From contig CAIZHL010000407.1 of assembly GCA_903932755.1 (NCBI GenBank), positions 1 to 5,842 of the forward strand: a DNA stretch of 5,842 bases. The letters run 5' to 3'. Below, piece by piece: positions 5,193 through 5,842 of this stretch (its first letter is position 1; the number at the start of each line of letters is the position of its first letter). A program made the position numbers and the translations under genes. The notes under the pieces were generated by a model. The model saw only the letters and a program-made list of their open reading frames with translations. It was not told where the DNA came from and did no database searches. The DNA comes from an uncultured beta proteobacterium (lineage in GTDB: Bacteria > Pseudomonadota > Gammaproteobacteria > Burkholderiales > Rhodocyclaceae).

Positions 5193-5842
5193 ATGGCCCT
5201 GCCCGCCGGCGTCCAGATCAACGCCCCAGTTTCCGCCGAATACGCCACGATCCTCACGCCCGAAGCCATGGCGCTGGTCGCCAAGCTGCATCGCGCCTTC
5301 GAGCCGCGCCGCCACGAACTCCTCAAGGTCCGCGTCGCCCGCCAGGCCCGCATCGACGCCGGCGAAATGCCGGATTTCCTGCCCGAAACAAAACACATCC
5401 GCGAAGGTGACTGGAAGATTGCGCCCCTGCCCAAGGCCCTCGAACGTCGCCACACGGAGATCACCGGCCCGGTCGAAGCCAAGATGGTGATCAACGCCTA
5501 CAACTCCGGGGCCGACAGCTACATGACCGACTTCGAGGACTCCAACAGCCCGAAGTGGGACAACCTGATCCAGGGCCAGATCAACATCTACAAGGCCATC
5601 CGCCGCGAACTGAGTTTCAAGAATGAAGCCGGAAAGGAATACAAGCTCAACGACAAGGTCGCCACCCTGCAAGTGCGTCCGCGCGGCTGGCATCTGGATG
5701 AAAAGCATGTGCTGATCGACGGCCAGCGCGTCTCCGGCGGCGTCTTCGACTTCGCCCTGTTCCTCTTCCATAACGCCAAGGAACAGCTCGCCCGCGGCGC
5801 CGGCCCCTACTTCTACCTGCCGAAAATGGAAAGCCACCTCGA
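5193..5842 (+). CDS. aceB: Malate synthase A (N-terminal part, 3' end outside window)
   Basis: Malate synthase (EC 2.3.3.9) condenses glyoxylate with acetyl-CoA to malate, the second step of the glyoxylate bypass. The frame starts at ATG 5193 after a strong ribosome-binding site and stays open to the window end, giving 216 complete codons of a protein usually about 530 residues long. The start is [13 protein letters not shown]. Blocks shared with E. coli AceB are LPDF-like [40 protein letters not shown] (residues 112-120), [17 protein letters not shown] with the conserved arginines (162 and 164), [10 protein letters not shown] and [14 protein letters not shown] at the edge. These are A-type features; the larger G-type enzyme has a different N-terminal layout. 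The catalytic aspartate and the family signature lie beyond the window. It is divergent from the LysR gene and downstream of aceA in the same orientation, separated by two unrelated genes. Confidence 0.96.
   Translation, partial: MALPAGVQINAPVSAEYATILTPEAMALVAKLHRAFEPRRHELLKVRVARQARIDAGEMPDFLPETKHIREGDWKIAPLPKALERRHTEITGPVEAKMVINAYNSGADSYMTDFEDSNSPKWDNLIQGQINIYKAIRRELSFKNEAGKEYKLNDKVATLQVRPRGWHLDEKHVLIDGQRVSGGVFDFALFLFHNAKEQLARGAGPYFYLPKMESHL

Noticed and set aside
5130..5837. 235-codon minus-strand open frame over the right end
   Set aside because: It is the antisense shadow of the partial malate synthase gene, whose plus-strand frame has a strong ribosome-binding site and clear AceB motifs.

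Overview
This window is a stretch of bacterial chromosome, most likely from a betaproteobacterium (Rhodocyclales-like, e.g. the Azoarcus/Thauera/Dechloromonas sphere). That placement is an inference from the GC-rich coding style, the gene set and protein resemblance; no marker gene fixes the taxon. Gene density is high and no gap exceeds about 225 bp. I see no mobile element, CRISPR array, tRNA or rRNA.

Layout, left to right: (1) the C-terminal half of clpA (1-1083, + strand), closed by a Rho-independent terminator; (2) an RraA-family gene (1159-1638, +) that carries the D-x20-R-D motif linked to 4-hydroxy-4-methyl-2-oxoglutarate/oxaloacetate aldolase-type activity, which E. coli RraA lacks; (3) an AT-rich 225-bp regulatory region (1639-1863) with two perfect 18-bp palindromes sharing a 14-bp core, 115 bp apart centre to centre, and a separate 10-bp inverted repeat between them; (4) aceA, isocitrate lyase (1864-3174, +), closed by a very strong 15-bp-stem terminator; (5) a membrane-anchored alpha/beta hydrolase (about 3316-4209, +); (6) a LysR-family regulator (4182-5087, - strand) whose 3' end overlaps the hydrolase by 28 bp; (7) a 105-bp divergent promoter region; (8) the first 216 codons of aceB, malate synthase A (5193 to the window end, +).

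The biological theme is the glyoxylate bypass. Isocitrate lyase splits isocitrate into succinate and glyoxylate, and malate synthase condenses glyoxylate with acetyl-CoA to malate, allowing growth on acetate and other C2-yielding substrates. The two enzymes are not in one operon: a hydrolase and a LysR regulator lie between them. aceA has its own elaborate operator region, and aceB is divergent from the LysR gene, which is the obvious candidate to control it. The aceA palindrome is not recognisable at the aceB promoter, so the two genes may answer to different regulators.

The proteins belong to known families and nothing suggests a wholly new system. The most interesting material is regulatory: the paired, helically phased palindromes upstream of aceA and the extra inverted repeat between them.
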